The notes beneath the pieces are model-generated. The model was not told where the DNA came from. It did not search any database and saw only the letters and a program-made list of their open reading frames with translations. A program made the translations under genes and the position numbers. Positions 36,489-46,016 of a stretch of 64,000 nt of DNA are shown here, one piece after another. This stretch comes from Agaribacter marinus (GTDB lineage: Bacteria > Pseudomonadota > Gammaproteobacteria > Enterobacterales > Alteromonadaceae), in assembly GCF_030160655.1 (NCBI RefSeq), contig NZ_BSOT01000006.1:124001-188000 (forward strand), given 5' to 3'. Numbering within the stretch: position 1 is the stretch's first letter; each line of letters starts with the position of its first letter.

Positions 36489-38938
36489 TACTGGTCGTCT
36501 TCCTCGTCAGAATCGAGTTCAGTTTTAATATCATGCATGATATCTCTGCGCACCTTAGCTTTGCTGGCACTGCGCTTATAGCTTTCTATACGCGACTCAA
36601 TAATACGACGGGGGTAGTGGTTGTTATCCACATCTACGTCTGCTGTTTCCCAGCGTGGATCAACCGTGACACTCTCCAATACTTTGTTTTTATCCGTTAC
36701 AAAGAGCTTACTTACTTTTTTGGGCGTTCTTCTCCAAATTTCAGCTGGAATGCGCACCAATTCTTTACTTCCGTCTTCAAAGGCCATTTCAACAATAATT
36801 GGCATTACTAAGCCTCCAAGATTTGAAAAGTCCATGACGTAGTAGTTCTTGTCTTCTTTGACAGCTCTTTCTAAAGCTGCTCGCTCCCACGGGTCTAAGT
36901 CTTCGAGGTACGACTGATAGCTATTGCGTTCCTTATTAGTCACTGTGAATCGATCGTTGTCGTCGTAAAAATCTTTGATGTCTTTGTTACGATCAACCCA
37001 AAGTGTTTTACCCTCAGCTTTGTTTCGCTCATCAGTCAACGATAGAGGTTTATCTAGTTCTGCTTGACGCTCACGAGCGAAATCGATGTCAGGATCTTCG
37101 GTATCCAAACGCAATTTGTATACACGGTCGACCGAGATATCTACGTGATCGGTAGAATAGAACCATCCGCGCCAGAACCAGTCCAGGTCGACACCAGATG
37201 CTTCTTCCATCGTTCTAAAAAAATCGGCTGGCGTTGGGCGTTTGTATTTCCATCGTAATGAATACTCTTTGAAGGCAAAATCAAAAAGTTCACGACCCAA
37301 AATAGTTTCACGCAAAATATTTAACGCTGCCGCTGGTTTGGTGTATGCATTAGGCCCTAGGCGAAGCACTGAATCTGATTGCGTCATTATGGGGACTTGA
37401 GTACTTGATGCCATGTAGTCAGTAATATCTCGAGGCTCAACGCCCCACGGAATCATCGGATCCCATTCTCGACCTGCGACACCATCTAAGAAACTGTTAA
37501 GGCCTTCGTCCATCCATGTCCATTGACGTTCGTCAGAATTCACAATCATTGGAAAGTAAATGTGTCCAATTTCATGGATCACTACGCCAATTAGAAAGCG
37601 CTTTTCTGCAAGTGAGTATGTGCGCGAACCGTCATCACGCAATTCCGTGCGAGGACCATTAAAGGTGATCATTGGATATTCCATACCACCAACTGGCCCA
37701 TTGACTGATTGAGCGGTTGGATAAGGGTAATCAAATGAGAAGCGTGAATATACTTCCATTGTATGGATCACCGATTCAGTGGAATATTTTTTCCAAAGAT
37801 CGCCGCCTTCTTTTGGATAAAAAGACATTGCCATTACCAATGGCATCTCTTCTCCACCCTGCTGATAACCTTTTGCATCCCACATAAACTTGCGAGAACT
37901 GGCCCACGCAAAGTCCCTCACATTGTCAGCAGTAAACTGCCAAGTTTTCGTTTTTGACGTGCCCTTTTTTTCGTTATCTAGCGCTTCTTCTTCGGTCACA
38001 ATAAATACAGGACGCTTGGCTTTTTCCGCTTTTTTAAGTCGTTCTCGTTGCTTTTTGGTCAATACATCTTTTGGATTTGCTAAGACACCAGTAGAAGACA
38101 CAATGTGGTCAGCAGGCACAGTGATATTAACCTCATAGTCGCCGAATTCTAAGGTAAATTCACCTCGGCCAATAAATTCTTTGTTTGTCCATGCTTCATA
38201 GTCAGTATACGCGGCGAGTCTTGGAAACCATTGCGCAAGTAAGAAAATATCGTTGCCACCTTCCCTTTCATCGTCAGGAAAATGCTCATAACCAGCACGG
38301 GCCGAGACTGCATCCTCTTCAACGATGTTAAACGCAAAATCAATATCAAAGACGGTAGTTTTGTTTGGACTTAAGGGCGTAGGTAAATCAACACGCATCA
38401 AAGTACCAACAATGACGTACTCCAATGCCTGTCCATTAGCGCTTTCAACGCGAGTAATGTCATAACCAAGCTCAGTATCTTCTACAAAGTGTTGACGTCT
38501 AAGTGCCGCCAAGCTTATTTTTGCTGGCGTACTACCCGAAGCTGCTTGCGTTGAAGGGCCTCGACTACCAATACCACCAAATGTAGTAGTAAGGGCTGAC
38601 ATTGAGTCATTCTTGAACTTGTTTTGGTCTAGTTGTATCCACAAATATTTGAGTGTATCTGGTGAGTTGTTGGTGTACGTAATTTTTTGAGATGCTTCAA
38701 GGCGACGTTTTTCTTCATCGAGTGTAACGTCAATGACGTAATCTACTTGCTGCTGCCAGTACATGTGACCAGGTTCGCCGGCGGCATTCCTGTATACGTT
38801 GGGCGTTGGCAATACTTCGTCTAATTGTCTAAATTTGTCTTCGTAATTCCCTTTCGTTTGATTTATCGCAGAGTGGGCATTTGCAGTCGCAAGCAACAAT
38901 AGACCCAAGGGTATGAGCCTGACATGTTTAAATAACAT
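36488..38938 (-). CDS. exported M1-family metallopeptidase
   Basis: Zinc aminopeptidase-like enzyme of 816 residues with an N-terminal signal peptide (ending ANAHSA). The zinc site is HEIGH at 455-459 with the third ligand E478 in MDEGLNS, the exact HExxH-18-E spacing of M1. The exopeptidase-type region GPVGGMEYPMI precedes it, an atypical form of the GxMEN motif. A long C-terminal domain (from about 600) is charged and ends in Glu/Asp-rich residues. AAAGGAA precedes the ATG. Probably degrades peptides in the periplasm. Confidence 0.9.
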   Translation of the reverse strand: MLFKHVRLIPLGLLLLATANAHSAINQTKGNYEDKFRQLDEVLPTPNVYRNAAGEPGHMYWQQQVDYVIDVTLDEEKRRLEASQKITYTNNSPDTLKYLWIQLDQNKFKNDSMSALTTTFGGIGSRGPSTQAASGSTPAKISLAALRRQHFVEDTELGYDITRVESANGQALEYVIVGTLMRVDLPTPLSPNKTTVFDIDFAFNIVEEDAVSARAGYEHFPDDEREGGNDIFLLAQWFPRLAAYTDYEAWTNKEFIGRGEFTLEFGDYEVNITVPADHIVSSTGVLANPKDVLTKKQRERLKKAEKAKRPVFIVTEEEALDNEKKGTSKTKTWQFTADNVRDFAWASSRKFMWDAKGYQQGGEEMPLVMAMSFYPKEGGDLWKKYSTESVIHTMEVYSRFSFDYPYPTAQSVNGPVGGMEYPMITFNGPRTELRDDGSRTYSLAEKRFLIGVVIHEIGHIYFPMIVNSDERQWTWMDEGLNSFLDGVAGREWDPMIPWGVEPRDITDYMASSTQVPIMTQSDSVLRLGPNAYTKPAAALNILRETILGRELFDFAFKEYSLRWKYKRPTPADFFRTMEEASGVDLDWFWRGWFYSTDHVDISVDRVYKLRLDTEDPDIDFARERQAELDKPLSLTDERNKAEGKTLWVDRNKDIKDFYDDNDRFTVTNKERNSYQSYLEDLDPWERAALERAVKEDKNYYVMDFSNLGGLVMPIIVEMAFEDGSKELVRIPAEIWRRTPKKVSKLFVTDKNKVLESVTVDPRWETADVDVDNNHYPRRIIESRIESYKRSASKAKVRRDIMHDIKTELDSDEEDDQ

Positions 38939-39179
38939 AGAAATTCCTTTGATTTGTCGTTTTTGGTAGGTCTATCGCCTATCTTTCACCCACATCATAT
39001 AGGAAAGAAAAGCGCCTGTCAGTTGATGTAAATAGTGTGTTAATAGGTATGACTAAAGTTATTAAAATATAAGGTAAATTTGGGCAATTCTTTTTTTTTG
39101 TGCATATTTTTGCTTAAGCGCTTGAGAAACCCCTCAATATCACTATCCTTTACGCATTGATTTACAAAATGAAGTGTTA

Positions 39180-40304
39180 ATGGCTGAATTTACTTGGCAA
39201 ACTGCAGTAATTAAGATTGGAAGTGCGTTAGTTTCACCTGACGGCACAGGGTGCAGTATTCAATATATTCAGCATGTCGCTAGATTTATTAGTGAATGTC
39301 GAAAGCATAATAAGCATGTGATATTGGTGTCGTCTGGCAGCGTTGCCGCTGCTAGAGGGAGTATAAAAACAGGCATTAAAGTAAGTGCTAGCGAAAAATC
39401 TGCGATGGCGGCGTTAGGACAAACGAAGTTGATGACCTTATGGTCGACCTTGTTCGACTTTCCTTGCGCGCAGCTGCTTCTAACTGTCGATGATCTGAAT
39501 GACCGACAGCGCTACGTAAATATTAAAAACACTATTCAAGAGTTGCTCGACAATGGTGTTTTGCCGATTGTAAATGAAAATGACACGGTAACCGTCGAAA
39601 GGTCTAAAGTCGGTGACAATGACAATTTAGCGGCGCACACGGCAATCGCGGTGCAAGCAGATTGCTTACTAATTTGTACGGATGTTGACGGTCTATATAC
39701 TGGTAATCCTCGAACGAACCCTGCTGCAACATTGATTCCCGTTGTAGAGCATATTAATGATGAAATCATGGGTTTGGCTGGCGGCGCAGGCAGTAATGTT
39801 GGCACTGGTGGCATGATCACAAAGATTCAGGCGGCAAAGCGCGCTACCTATTCAGGCATTCAAACCTTATTGGTGCGTGGTAACGATCCTACCACTTTTG
39901 ATAAGTTACTCACAGGCGATTGCCCCGGTACCTTGTTTTTGCCTGAAGATCAGGGGAACCGTGCAAAGCATGAATGGATTGCGCATACGTCGCACCCAAA
40001 GGGCGAAATTATAATAGACCACGGAGCTTTCATTGCGATGACAGAACGTGGTGCATCATTATTGCCGGCAGGCATTATTGAAGTAAAAGGCACGTTTGCA
40101 CAAGAAGATGCGGTGCTAGTAATGCATGAAGGAACAGTTATTGGCAAAGGTATCAGTGAGTTTTCATCCGCCGAAATTCAACAAATTGCGGGTGTTAAGA
40201 GTCATTTAGTGTCGAGAATCTTAGCCTATGACGCATCAGAGGTGGTTATTCACCGAGACAACTTTGTGTTAATTACACCTGAAAAATTAACGCATTTCGA
40301 ATAG
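39180..40304 (+). CDS. proB: glutamate 5-kinase
   Basis: Phosphorylates glutamate in the first step of proline synthesis. 374 residues: an amino-acid-kinase domain (VIKIGSALVSPDG, VSSGSVAAARG, VNENDTVTVE, GDNDNLAAHTA, GTGGMITKIQAA) followed by a C-terminal PUA domain from about 280. ATG at 39180 is preceded by GAAG; a GTG two codons earlier is the alternative. It is 62 bp before proA. The final enzyme, proC, is not in this window. Confidence 0.95.
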   Translation: MAEFTWQTAVIKIGSALVSPDGTGCSIQYIQHVARFISECRKHNKHVILVSSGSVAAARGSIKTGIKVSASEKSAMAALGQTKLMTLWSTLFDFPCAQLLLTVDDLNDRQRYVNIKNTIQELLDNGVLPIVNENDTVTVERSKVGDNDNLAAHTAIAVQADCLLICTDVDGLYTGNPRTNPAATLIPVVEHINDEIMGLAGGAGSNVGTGGMITKIQAAKRATYSGIQTLLVRGNDPTTFDKLLTGDCPGTLFLPEDQGNRAKHEWIAHTSHPKGEIIIDHGAFIAMTERGASLLPAGIIEVKGTFAQEDAVLVMHEGTVIGKGISEFSSAEIQQIAGVKSHLVSRILAYDASEVVIHRDNFVLITPEKLTHFE

Positions 40305-40366
40305 ACTACAACGTAATATTTAGTGCATCATTTATATACCATGGAGAACCTTCGAGTCTAATCGTC

Positions 40367-41617
40367 ATGACATTCGATATCAAGCTGGCTGCAGCTCAAG
40401 CAAAAGCAGCAAAAAACGCAATAGCAAATCTAAGCCAAGCACAACGTTTGGCATTGCTTCTTTCTGTGGCAAAAGGTCTACGCGAAAATGTAGAGCCTAT
40501 TTTGGCAGCAAATAAGGTTGATTTAGACAATGCCAAGGAGAGTGGTTTAAGCGATGCAATGATTGATAGATTGGCGCTTAACGCTGACGGTGTTGAAGCC
40601 ATCGCTAAAGCCGTTGAAGAAATAGCACATCAACCTGAAGTGTTGGGTAGCATTAATAACATTCAACCACTGCCAAGTGGTATTCAAGTTGGGAAAATGC
40701 GTATTCCTCTTGGTGTCATTGCGATGATATACGAATCAAGACCTAACGTGACAATAGATGCCGCCGCACTATGCTTAAAAGCGGGTAACGCTGTGATTTT
40801 ACGTGGCGGTAAAGAGGCGCAGGCGTCAAATAAAGCACTAGCATCTGTGCTCCACTCAGCGTTAGAAGCTCAAGGTTTGCCAGCAGCAATAGCGACAGTT
40901 ATTCCAGTCCCTGACCGTGAAGTGATGCAAGAGATGCTTACATTAAGTGAGAGTATCGATTTGATTATTCCAAGAGGTGGTGAAGGTCTCATTCGTTATG
41001 TTTCAACGAACAGTCAGATTCCGGTTATTCAGCACTTTAAAGGTGTTTGTCATTTATTCATTGATAAAGATGCCGATTTAGATAAAGCAATTCCTATTTT
41101 GGAAAATGGAAAGACGCAACGCACAGGCGTATGTAACGCATTGGAAACGTTACTTGTTCATGTAGACGTGGCGACGCAAGCCATGCCAAAAGTTGCTGCG
41201 TTGTTTGATGAAAAAGGCGTAAAAGTACATGCCTGTGAGCGAGCAATTGGCTATTTAAGCAACGCTGAATTTGCTACAAAAGAAGATTGGGAAGCAGAAT
41301 ATCTGGCGTTGGAAATTGCAGTAAAGATAGTGGATGACTTCGATACGGCGGTGACGCATATACAAGAGTACGGCAGCGGCCATACTGAAGTTATTGTGAC
41401 TGAGAATCTAGCAAGTTCACAACGCTTTATGCGAGAAGTTAATTCATCCGTAATTATGTTAAACGCGTCATCTCGTTTTTCTGATGGTGGACAGCTTGGC
41501 CTCGGCGCAGAAATTGGTATATCAACATCTAAGTTACATGCATACGGACCAATGGGTGCACAGCAACTGACCACGGAGAAATTTGTGGTTTACGGTGATG
41601 GCCATATTAGAGTGTAA
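40367..41617 (+). CDS. proA: glutamate-5-semialdehyde dehydrogenase (gamma-glutamyl phosphate reductase)
   Basis: Reduces gamma-glutamyl phosphate with NADPH in proline synthesis. 416 residues, the usual length. Family motifs include MIYESRPNVTIDAAALCLKAG, VILRGGKEA, IIPRGGEGLI, HFKGVCHLFID with the aldehyde-dehydrogenase region KTQRTGVCNALETLLVH containing the catalytic Cys, and SSRFSDGGQLGLGAEIGIST near the end. It ends 24 bp before a strong hairpin terminator. Confidence 0.96.
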   Translation: MTFDIKLAAAQAKAAKNAIANLSQAQRLALLLSVAKGLRENVEPILAANKVDLDNAKESGLSDAMIDRLALNADGVEAIAKAVEEIAHQPEVLGSINNIQPLPSGIQVGKMRIPLGVIAMIYESRPNVTIDAAALCLKAGNAVILRGGKEAQASNKALASVLHSALEAQGLPAAIATVIPVPDREVMQEMLTLSESIDLIIPRGGEGLIRYVSTNSQIPVIQHFKGVCHLFIDKDADLDKAIPILENGKTQRTGVCNALETLLVHVDVATQAMPKVAALFDEKGVKVHACERAIGYLSNAEFATKEDWEAEYLALEIAVKIVDDFDTAVTHIQEYGSGHTEVIVTENLASSQRFMREVNSSVIMLNASSRFSDGGQLGLGAEIGISTSKLHAYGPMGAQQLTTEKFVVYGDGHIRV

Positions 41618-41640
41618 GCAATCGTTATTTCTTTAGTTAA

Positions 41641-41670
41641 TAAAGGTGGCAATTATGCCACCTTTATTGT
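41641..41670 (+). terminator. terminator after proA
   Basis: TAAAGGTGGCA (41641-41651) pairs perfectly with TGCCACCTTTA (41656-41666), 4-nt loop, followed by a weak T-run TTGTTTATT. Confidence 0.85.
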
Positions 41671-41758
41671 TTATTCCCACTAAGTTTGAAAGCTGCGCTA
41701 GGTTTTCTATTAAAAAATCGTCATAATCAAACATCCCTATGAATTAAGGCAATATCGA

Positions 41759-42349
41759 ATGCCAGAAATAAAAAAACTCATTGATAACAATACTCGTTGG
41801 GCGGAAGCGGTAAATGCAGAAGATCCTACTTTTTTTGATCAACTATCGAGGCAACAAAGCCCGGAATATTTGTGGATAGGTTGTTCTGATTCAAGAGTGC
41901 CCGCAAACCAAATCGTTGATTTAATGCCGGGAGATATTTTTGTTCACCGTAATGTAGCTAATCTTGTTGTACACACGGATTTTAATTGCCTATCGGTACT
42001 GCAATATGCAATTGATGTGTTAAAAGTAAAGCACATTATCGTTTGTGGTCATTATGGTTGCGGGGGCGTTGAAGCAGCGTTGTCAGATCAAAAATTTGGT
42101 TTAATAGATAACTGGTTGTTGCACATAAAAGACATTGCAAAAGAGAATAAACTTGAGCTTTCGCAATTGGAAAAAGAACAACGTTTGGCACGTTTGTGTG
42201 AACTCAATGTGCTACAACAGGCAGAAAACGTGACCAAGACCACCGTATTTAATGACGCTATTGCACGTGGACAAGAGCTACAAATACATAGCTGGGTGTA
42301 TAGCTTATCAAATGGAAAAATAAAGGTACTTAATCGTCAATATGCCTAG
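41759..42349 (+). CDS. can: beta-class carbonic anhydrase
   Basis: Cytosolic zinc enzyme supplying bicarbonate for carboxylation. Zinc ligands and catalytic dyad are visible: CSDSRVPA (Cys-Ser-Asp-Ser-Arg) and HYGCGG, with HRNVANLV between them. 196 residues, on the short side of the family, ending KVLNRQYA. It is a second carbonic anhydrase in the window, unrelated to the exported delta-class enzyme near the left end. The 3' end abuts the damaged start of the following S9 hydrolase gene. Confidence 0.94.
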   Translation: MPEIKKLIDNNTRWAEAVNAEDPTFFDQLSRQQSPEYLWIGCSDSRVPANQIVDLMPGDIFVHRNVANLVVHTDFNCLSVLQYAIDVLKVKHIIVCGHYGCGGVEAALSDQKFGLIDNWLLHIKDIAKENKLELSQLEKEQRLARLCELNVLQQAENVTKTTVFNDAIARGQELQIHSWVYSLSNGKIKVLNRQYA

Positions 42350-42468
42350 TTAAGGGCATAAACGTATTTTGATGATCGTATTCTAAGCATCATAGTGTAT
42401 CTGTTTCCCCGTCAGGGAAGCGTATCGCATTTGTTCAAAATTATCAGCAAAATGGCGGTGTATCTGTA

Positions 42469-44259
42469 TTGTCTACACTCGATTTTGAGAGTGGTGAAAG
42501 CAAACTTATGCTGACATCGGACAATGTAAAGGTAAAGTTCAATTGGTTTGAGTGGGCAAACGATGACATTCTATTAATTAGTGCTAGGTACGAAACAAAA
42601 GAGAGGCAACTTAGGTATTATCAAACGCGGCTACTTAGTATGAATGCCGCAGACAAAGAGCCTAAGGCTAAACTGCTTTTAAAACCATCGTTAGCTAGAT
42701 TTGGTAATAAGGACAATAATAGTCAATTCCAAGACAACGTGATTGACTATTTGCCTGACGATCCCGAGCATATTTTGCTTTCAGTTGACCTTGATGTACC
42801 CAATATGCCCTCGGTGTATCGTGTGAATATCCGTACGGGTAAAAAAAGGCGGGTAGAGCGTGGCAAGCTTAGTATTCGCAATTGGATAACTGACCAGCAA
42901 AATCAAATAAGGGTCGGATATACATATGATTACAAAACGGCTGACGCAAGCTATCTGATACGCACCGAAAAGGGCGCTTCATTTGAGACATTATTTGAAT
43001 TTAACGCAATTAATGACAAACCAAAACATGTGCTTGGGTTTGCCATAGATCCTAATATTCTTTATTACTCTGCTTACAAGGGGGACTTCCGCGCTGTTTA
43101 TAAGTTGCGCATTGATACTAACGAATCAGAGTTAGTGCTAGCGCATGAAGACAGAGATGTCAGTGGCGGTGTGATTTATTCAAAGAAAACAGGCGATGTT
43201 ATCGGGATTTACGATAGGTTGTCATCTTATGGTCGGTATTATTTTGACAAGCGGAATTATGCCTTAAATAGAGGTCTTGAAGCCATTTTTGAAGGAACAA
43301 AAGCCTATATAACAGACATGACCCGTGATGAAACTAAATATGTCGCATTGATTGAGTCAGACGACAAAGCGCCTGAGTATTATTGGGGTGACCGTACCGA
43401 TAAATCAATAAATCTTTTGTTTGAGCAATATCCTGATTTGTATCAGAAAAAACTGTCCCATCATAAACTCATCAGCTTCGAAGCAAGAGATGGTGTATCC
43501 ATCGAAGGATACTTAACACTGCCTTTGGTTGGCGAGGCGCCGTATCCAACGGTGTTGCATCCGCACGGTGGGCCAGGTGCGAGAGACCAAGCTGGTTTTG
43601 ATCCATGGGTCGCTTATATGGCCAATAGGGGGTATGCGGTGCTACGGCCTAATTTTAGAGGTTCGACGGGTTATGGGTACGAGTTTGCTCAAGCACAAAT
43701 GGGGCGTTGGGGCTTAGAAATGCAAGACGACTTGACGGATGCCACTGAGTGGTTGATTGAAAGTGGTGTAGCAGATAAAGATAAGATATGTATTTTTGGT
43801 GCAAGTTACGGCGGTTATGCAGCGATGATGGCCGCGGTTAAAACACCTGAGCTATATACATGTGCGGTCAGTTTTGCAGGCGTGTCGGATTTAAAAATGT
43901 TACGTAGGACAGGGCGTAAATTTTTAGGTGGGAAAGTTAGAGGGGATGCGCAGTTAGGCGACGATACGAAGGATTTGAATAGTCGTTCACCTATTCGTCA
44001 TGTCGAAAAAATTGCGACGCCAATGTTAATTATGCATGGTAGTGACGATATTGTTGTAAGAGTTAACCAATCTCGATACTTTGTTGAAGAACTCATTGAT
44101 GAAAAGAAAAAGCACAAATATGTAGAATTTGAAAATGGCGACCACTATCTCTCTATTCAGAAAAATCGTCACTTATTTTTTGACGAATTGGATGCATTTT
44201 TTGCTGAGCATTTAGGTGTCCCTGCCGCATCAGCCACTGGAACGGAAATATCTGAATGA
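42469..44259 (+). CDS. S9-family prolyl-oligopeptidase-like hydrolase, 5'-truncated
   Basis: Serine peptidase/hydrolase with an N-terminal beta-propeller and C-terminal alpha/beta-hydrolase domain. The catalytic part is intact: nucleophile GASYGGY, Asp in HGSDDIVV, His in ENGDHYLS. The first possible start is TTG at 42469, with no ribosome site and no signal peptide. The same frame is open back to 42374 and encodes SVSPSGKRIAFVQ, the conserved first propeller strand, but it contains no start codon and is closed by TGATGA. The true N-terminus, normally including a secretion signal, is missing. It may be a recent pseudogene or a cytosolic variant. Confidence 0.8.
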   Translation: MSTLDFESGESKLMLTSDNVKVKFNWFEWANDDILLISARYETKERQLRYYQTRLLSMNAADKEPKAKLLLKPSLARFGNKDNNSQFQDNVIDYLPDDPEHILLSVDLDVPNMPSVYRVNIRTGKKRRVERGKLSIRNWITDQQNQIRVGYTYDYKTADASYLIRTEKGASFETLFEFNAINDKPKHVLGFAIDPNILYYSAYKGDFRAVYKLRIDTNESELVLAHEDRDVSGGVIYSKKTGDVIGIYDRLSSYGRYYFDKRNYALNRGLEAIFEGTKAYITDMTRDETKYVALIESDDKAPEYYWGDRTDKSINLLFEQYPDLYQKKLSHHKLISFEARDGVSIEGYLTLPLVGEAPYPTVLHPHGGPGARDQAGFDPWVAYMANRGYAVLRPNFRGSTGYGYEFAQAQMGRWGLEMQDDLTDATEWLIESGVADKDKICIFGASYGGYAAMMAAVKTPELYTCAVSFAGVSDLKMLRRTGRKFLGGKVRGDAQLGDDTKDLNSRSPIRHVEKIATPMLIMHGSDDIVVRVNQSRYFVEELIDEKKKHKYVEFENGDHYLSIQKNRHLFFDELDAFFAEHLGVPAASATGTEISE

Positions 44260-44388
44260 TACAAAAAATGATACAAATTACACATAACTTTTATCCGATA
44301 CCGAAGTAAACTATGTTACATTCTGCACTCGTTTTGTTTGACGCTGAGTGACTATAGTTTCGGCGTATTCATTCTAGGATAAGAGTTA

Positions 44389-45615
44389 ATGCATAGTATC
44401 GATAGCATCAGTACAGAGACTCAAACTAGGCAGTTACCACTTGCCGAGTTTATTGTATTGATGGCGCTGTTTACCGCGTTAATCGCACTTAGCATTGACG
44501 CGATGTTACCTGCATTAGACATTATCGGGAATGACCTTAATAGCACAAGCCCACAACAAAACTACCTAATAATCTCATTGTTTTTTGTCGGCCTAGCGCT
44601 CGGCCAACTTTTCTTTGGGCCATTTGCTGATGCGCGAGGTCGGCGTTTGACGATTCTCGTTGGTTTGATCATCTTCATGTGTGGTACGGCGGTGTGTTAT
44701 CTGTCTACGAACATCGAAATATTGCTGTTTGGTAGAATAATACAAGCCTTTGGTCTGTCAGGACCACGTATCGCGAGTATGGCCCTTGTAAGGGATTTAT
44801 ATAAAGGCGACGCAATGGCGCGAGTGATGTCGCTCATCATGGTGATATTTATCTTGATGCCGATGGTTGCACCATTGATTGGCCAGTTCGTGATGTTTTG
44901 GTTGGGGTGGCGTCATATTTTTTCTGTTTTTGCGGTCGTAGCGATTATATCGGCAACTTGGTTTTTTTTGCGTCAAGGTGAAACATTACCAAGAGCGAAT
45001 CGCGTAAAATTTAGTTGGAAAAACTTTTCCTCGTCTATCAAGTGGCTATTGAATCATCCTGTTGTAATGGGCAGTACGTTAGGGATGGGGACAATATTTG
45101 GTGCGTTCTTAGGGTATTTAAGCGCATCTCAAAGGATTTTTACACAAATATATGATACTGGCACGTACTTTCCCCTCATATTTGCATTATTATCTTTTTC
45201 TATCGGCGCGGCGTCACTGTTTAACAGCATAATGGTGATGAAGTTAGGCATGGTTAAGCTAGTGAAATGGGCAACTATTATGTCGGTTGTTTTTTCTTTT
45301 TGCTTGCTAGCTTCTGTTGTCGTTTACCTTGATAAACCGCCCTTATGGCTATTTATACTGATCATGTTTATTGGTTTTTTCTTTATTGGAATTCTGTTTG
45401 GGAATTTGAATTCTTTAGCAATGGAACCCGTAGGACATATCGCTGGCGTCGGGGCTGCATTTATTGGGTCTTTCTCAACGGTAATTTCGGTAGTTATTGG
45501 CGTGTTTATCAGTCAATACGTGCATGATACGCTATTGCCTATCGGCCTCGGTTTTACAGTGTTTAGTATACTGACATATATATCCGTGATGTATGCTATT
45601 CGTCACAAACAATGA
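44389..45615 (+). CDS. Bcr/CflA-family drug-resistance transporter
   Basis: Major facilitator superfamily exporter of 408 residues with 12 predicted helices. The group signature is seen in LIALSIDAMLPALDIIGNDL, the loop LFFGPFADARGRRLTI and the drug-antiporter region RIIQAFGLSGPRIASMALVRDLY. Members expel bicyclomycin, chloramphenicol or other small compounds; the true substrate is unknown. It is 130 bp after the S9 gene and ends 1 bp from a convergent DUF4440-type gene. Confidence 0.9.
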   Translation: MHSIDSISTETQTRQLPLAEFIVLMALFTALIALSIDAMLPALDIIGNDLNSTSPQQNYLIISLFFVGLALGQLFFGPFADARGRRLTILVGLIIFMCGTAVCYLSTNIEILLFGRIIQAFGLSGPRIASMALVRDLYKGDAMARVMSLIMVIFILMPMVAPLIGQFVMFWLGWRHIFSVFAVVAIISATWFFLRQGETLPRANRVKFSWKNFSSSIKWLLNHPVVMGSTLGMGTIFGAFLGYLSASQRIFTQIYDTGTYFPLIFALLSFSIGAASLFNSIMVMKLGMVKLVKWATIMSVVFSFCLLASVVVYLDKPPLWLFILIMFIGFFFIGILFGNLNSLAMEPVGHIAGVGAAFIGSFSTVISVVIGVFISQYVHDTLLPIGLGFTVFSILTYISVMYAIRHKQ

Positions 45616-45616
45616 A

Positions 45617-45877
45617 TCAATTGCTTCTTTGTAGTTTTGTATTGTGACGTATAATTTCATGACCATAGGAATTATCGACTGAACATAACCAAATGCCTTT
45701 TGCGTTTTTGGTGAACACATATGTTGCTTTACGAATCGCTATTTTTCCTTTGGCATTGCGACCCGGCTCAATCACTAAAATGGCATCATCTGTATAGATA
45801 TCAATTAAGGAATCAAAGTCCTCAGAAACAATCACGTTGTCTGCTTTATGGATTTGTTCAATTACAGGATGATCCAT
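45617..45877 (-). CDS. DUF4440/SnoaL-like protein with probable internal deletion
   Basis: Related to NTF2-fold proteins of the DUF4440 group. The first half (MDHPVIEQIHKAD, YTDDAILVIEPGRNAKGK) and the last part (TYVFTKNAKGIWLCSVDNSYGHE) match the family well. The connecting stretch is absent: AIRKA runs straight into TYVF, where relatives have roughly 40-45 more residues. The protein is 86 residues against about 125. The frame is kept. Codons for RKA at 45725-45733 could be the junction of a short-repeat deletion. ATG at 45877 has GGAG. Function is probably lost. Confidence 0.7.
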   Translation of the reverse strand: MDHPVIEQIHKADNVIVSEDFDSLIDIYTDDAILVIEPGRNAKGKIAIRKATYVFTKNAKGIWLCSVDNSYGHEIIRHNTKLQRSN

Positions 45878-45934
45878 TGTCTCTCCAAAATATATGTTTT
45901 TATTTAGCATATCAGTATAGAGAGTAACAGCCAT

Positions 45935-45966
45935 AAAAAAGCCCGGCCAAATTGACCGGGCAAAAG
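45935..45966 (-). terminator. ilvC terminator
   Basis: On the minus strand GCCCGG and CCGGGC pair around a 9-nt loop, followed by TTTTTT. It ends about 50 bp after the ilvC stop. Confidence 0.92.
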
Positions 45967-46016
45967 GAGCTTAGTTAAAGCACCTAACGACAGAACTGTC
46001 GAGCGTTAATAAATGA

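Noticed and set aside
42280-42349. C-terminal truncation of the beta-carbonic anhydrase
   Set aside because: At 196 residues it is short, but all active-site motifs are present and short forms exist.
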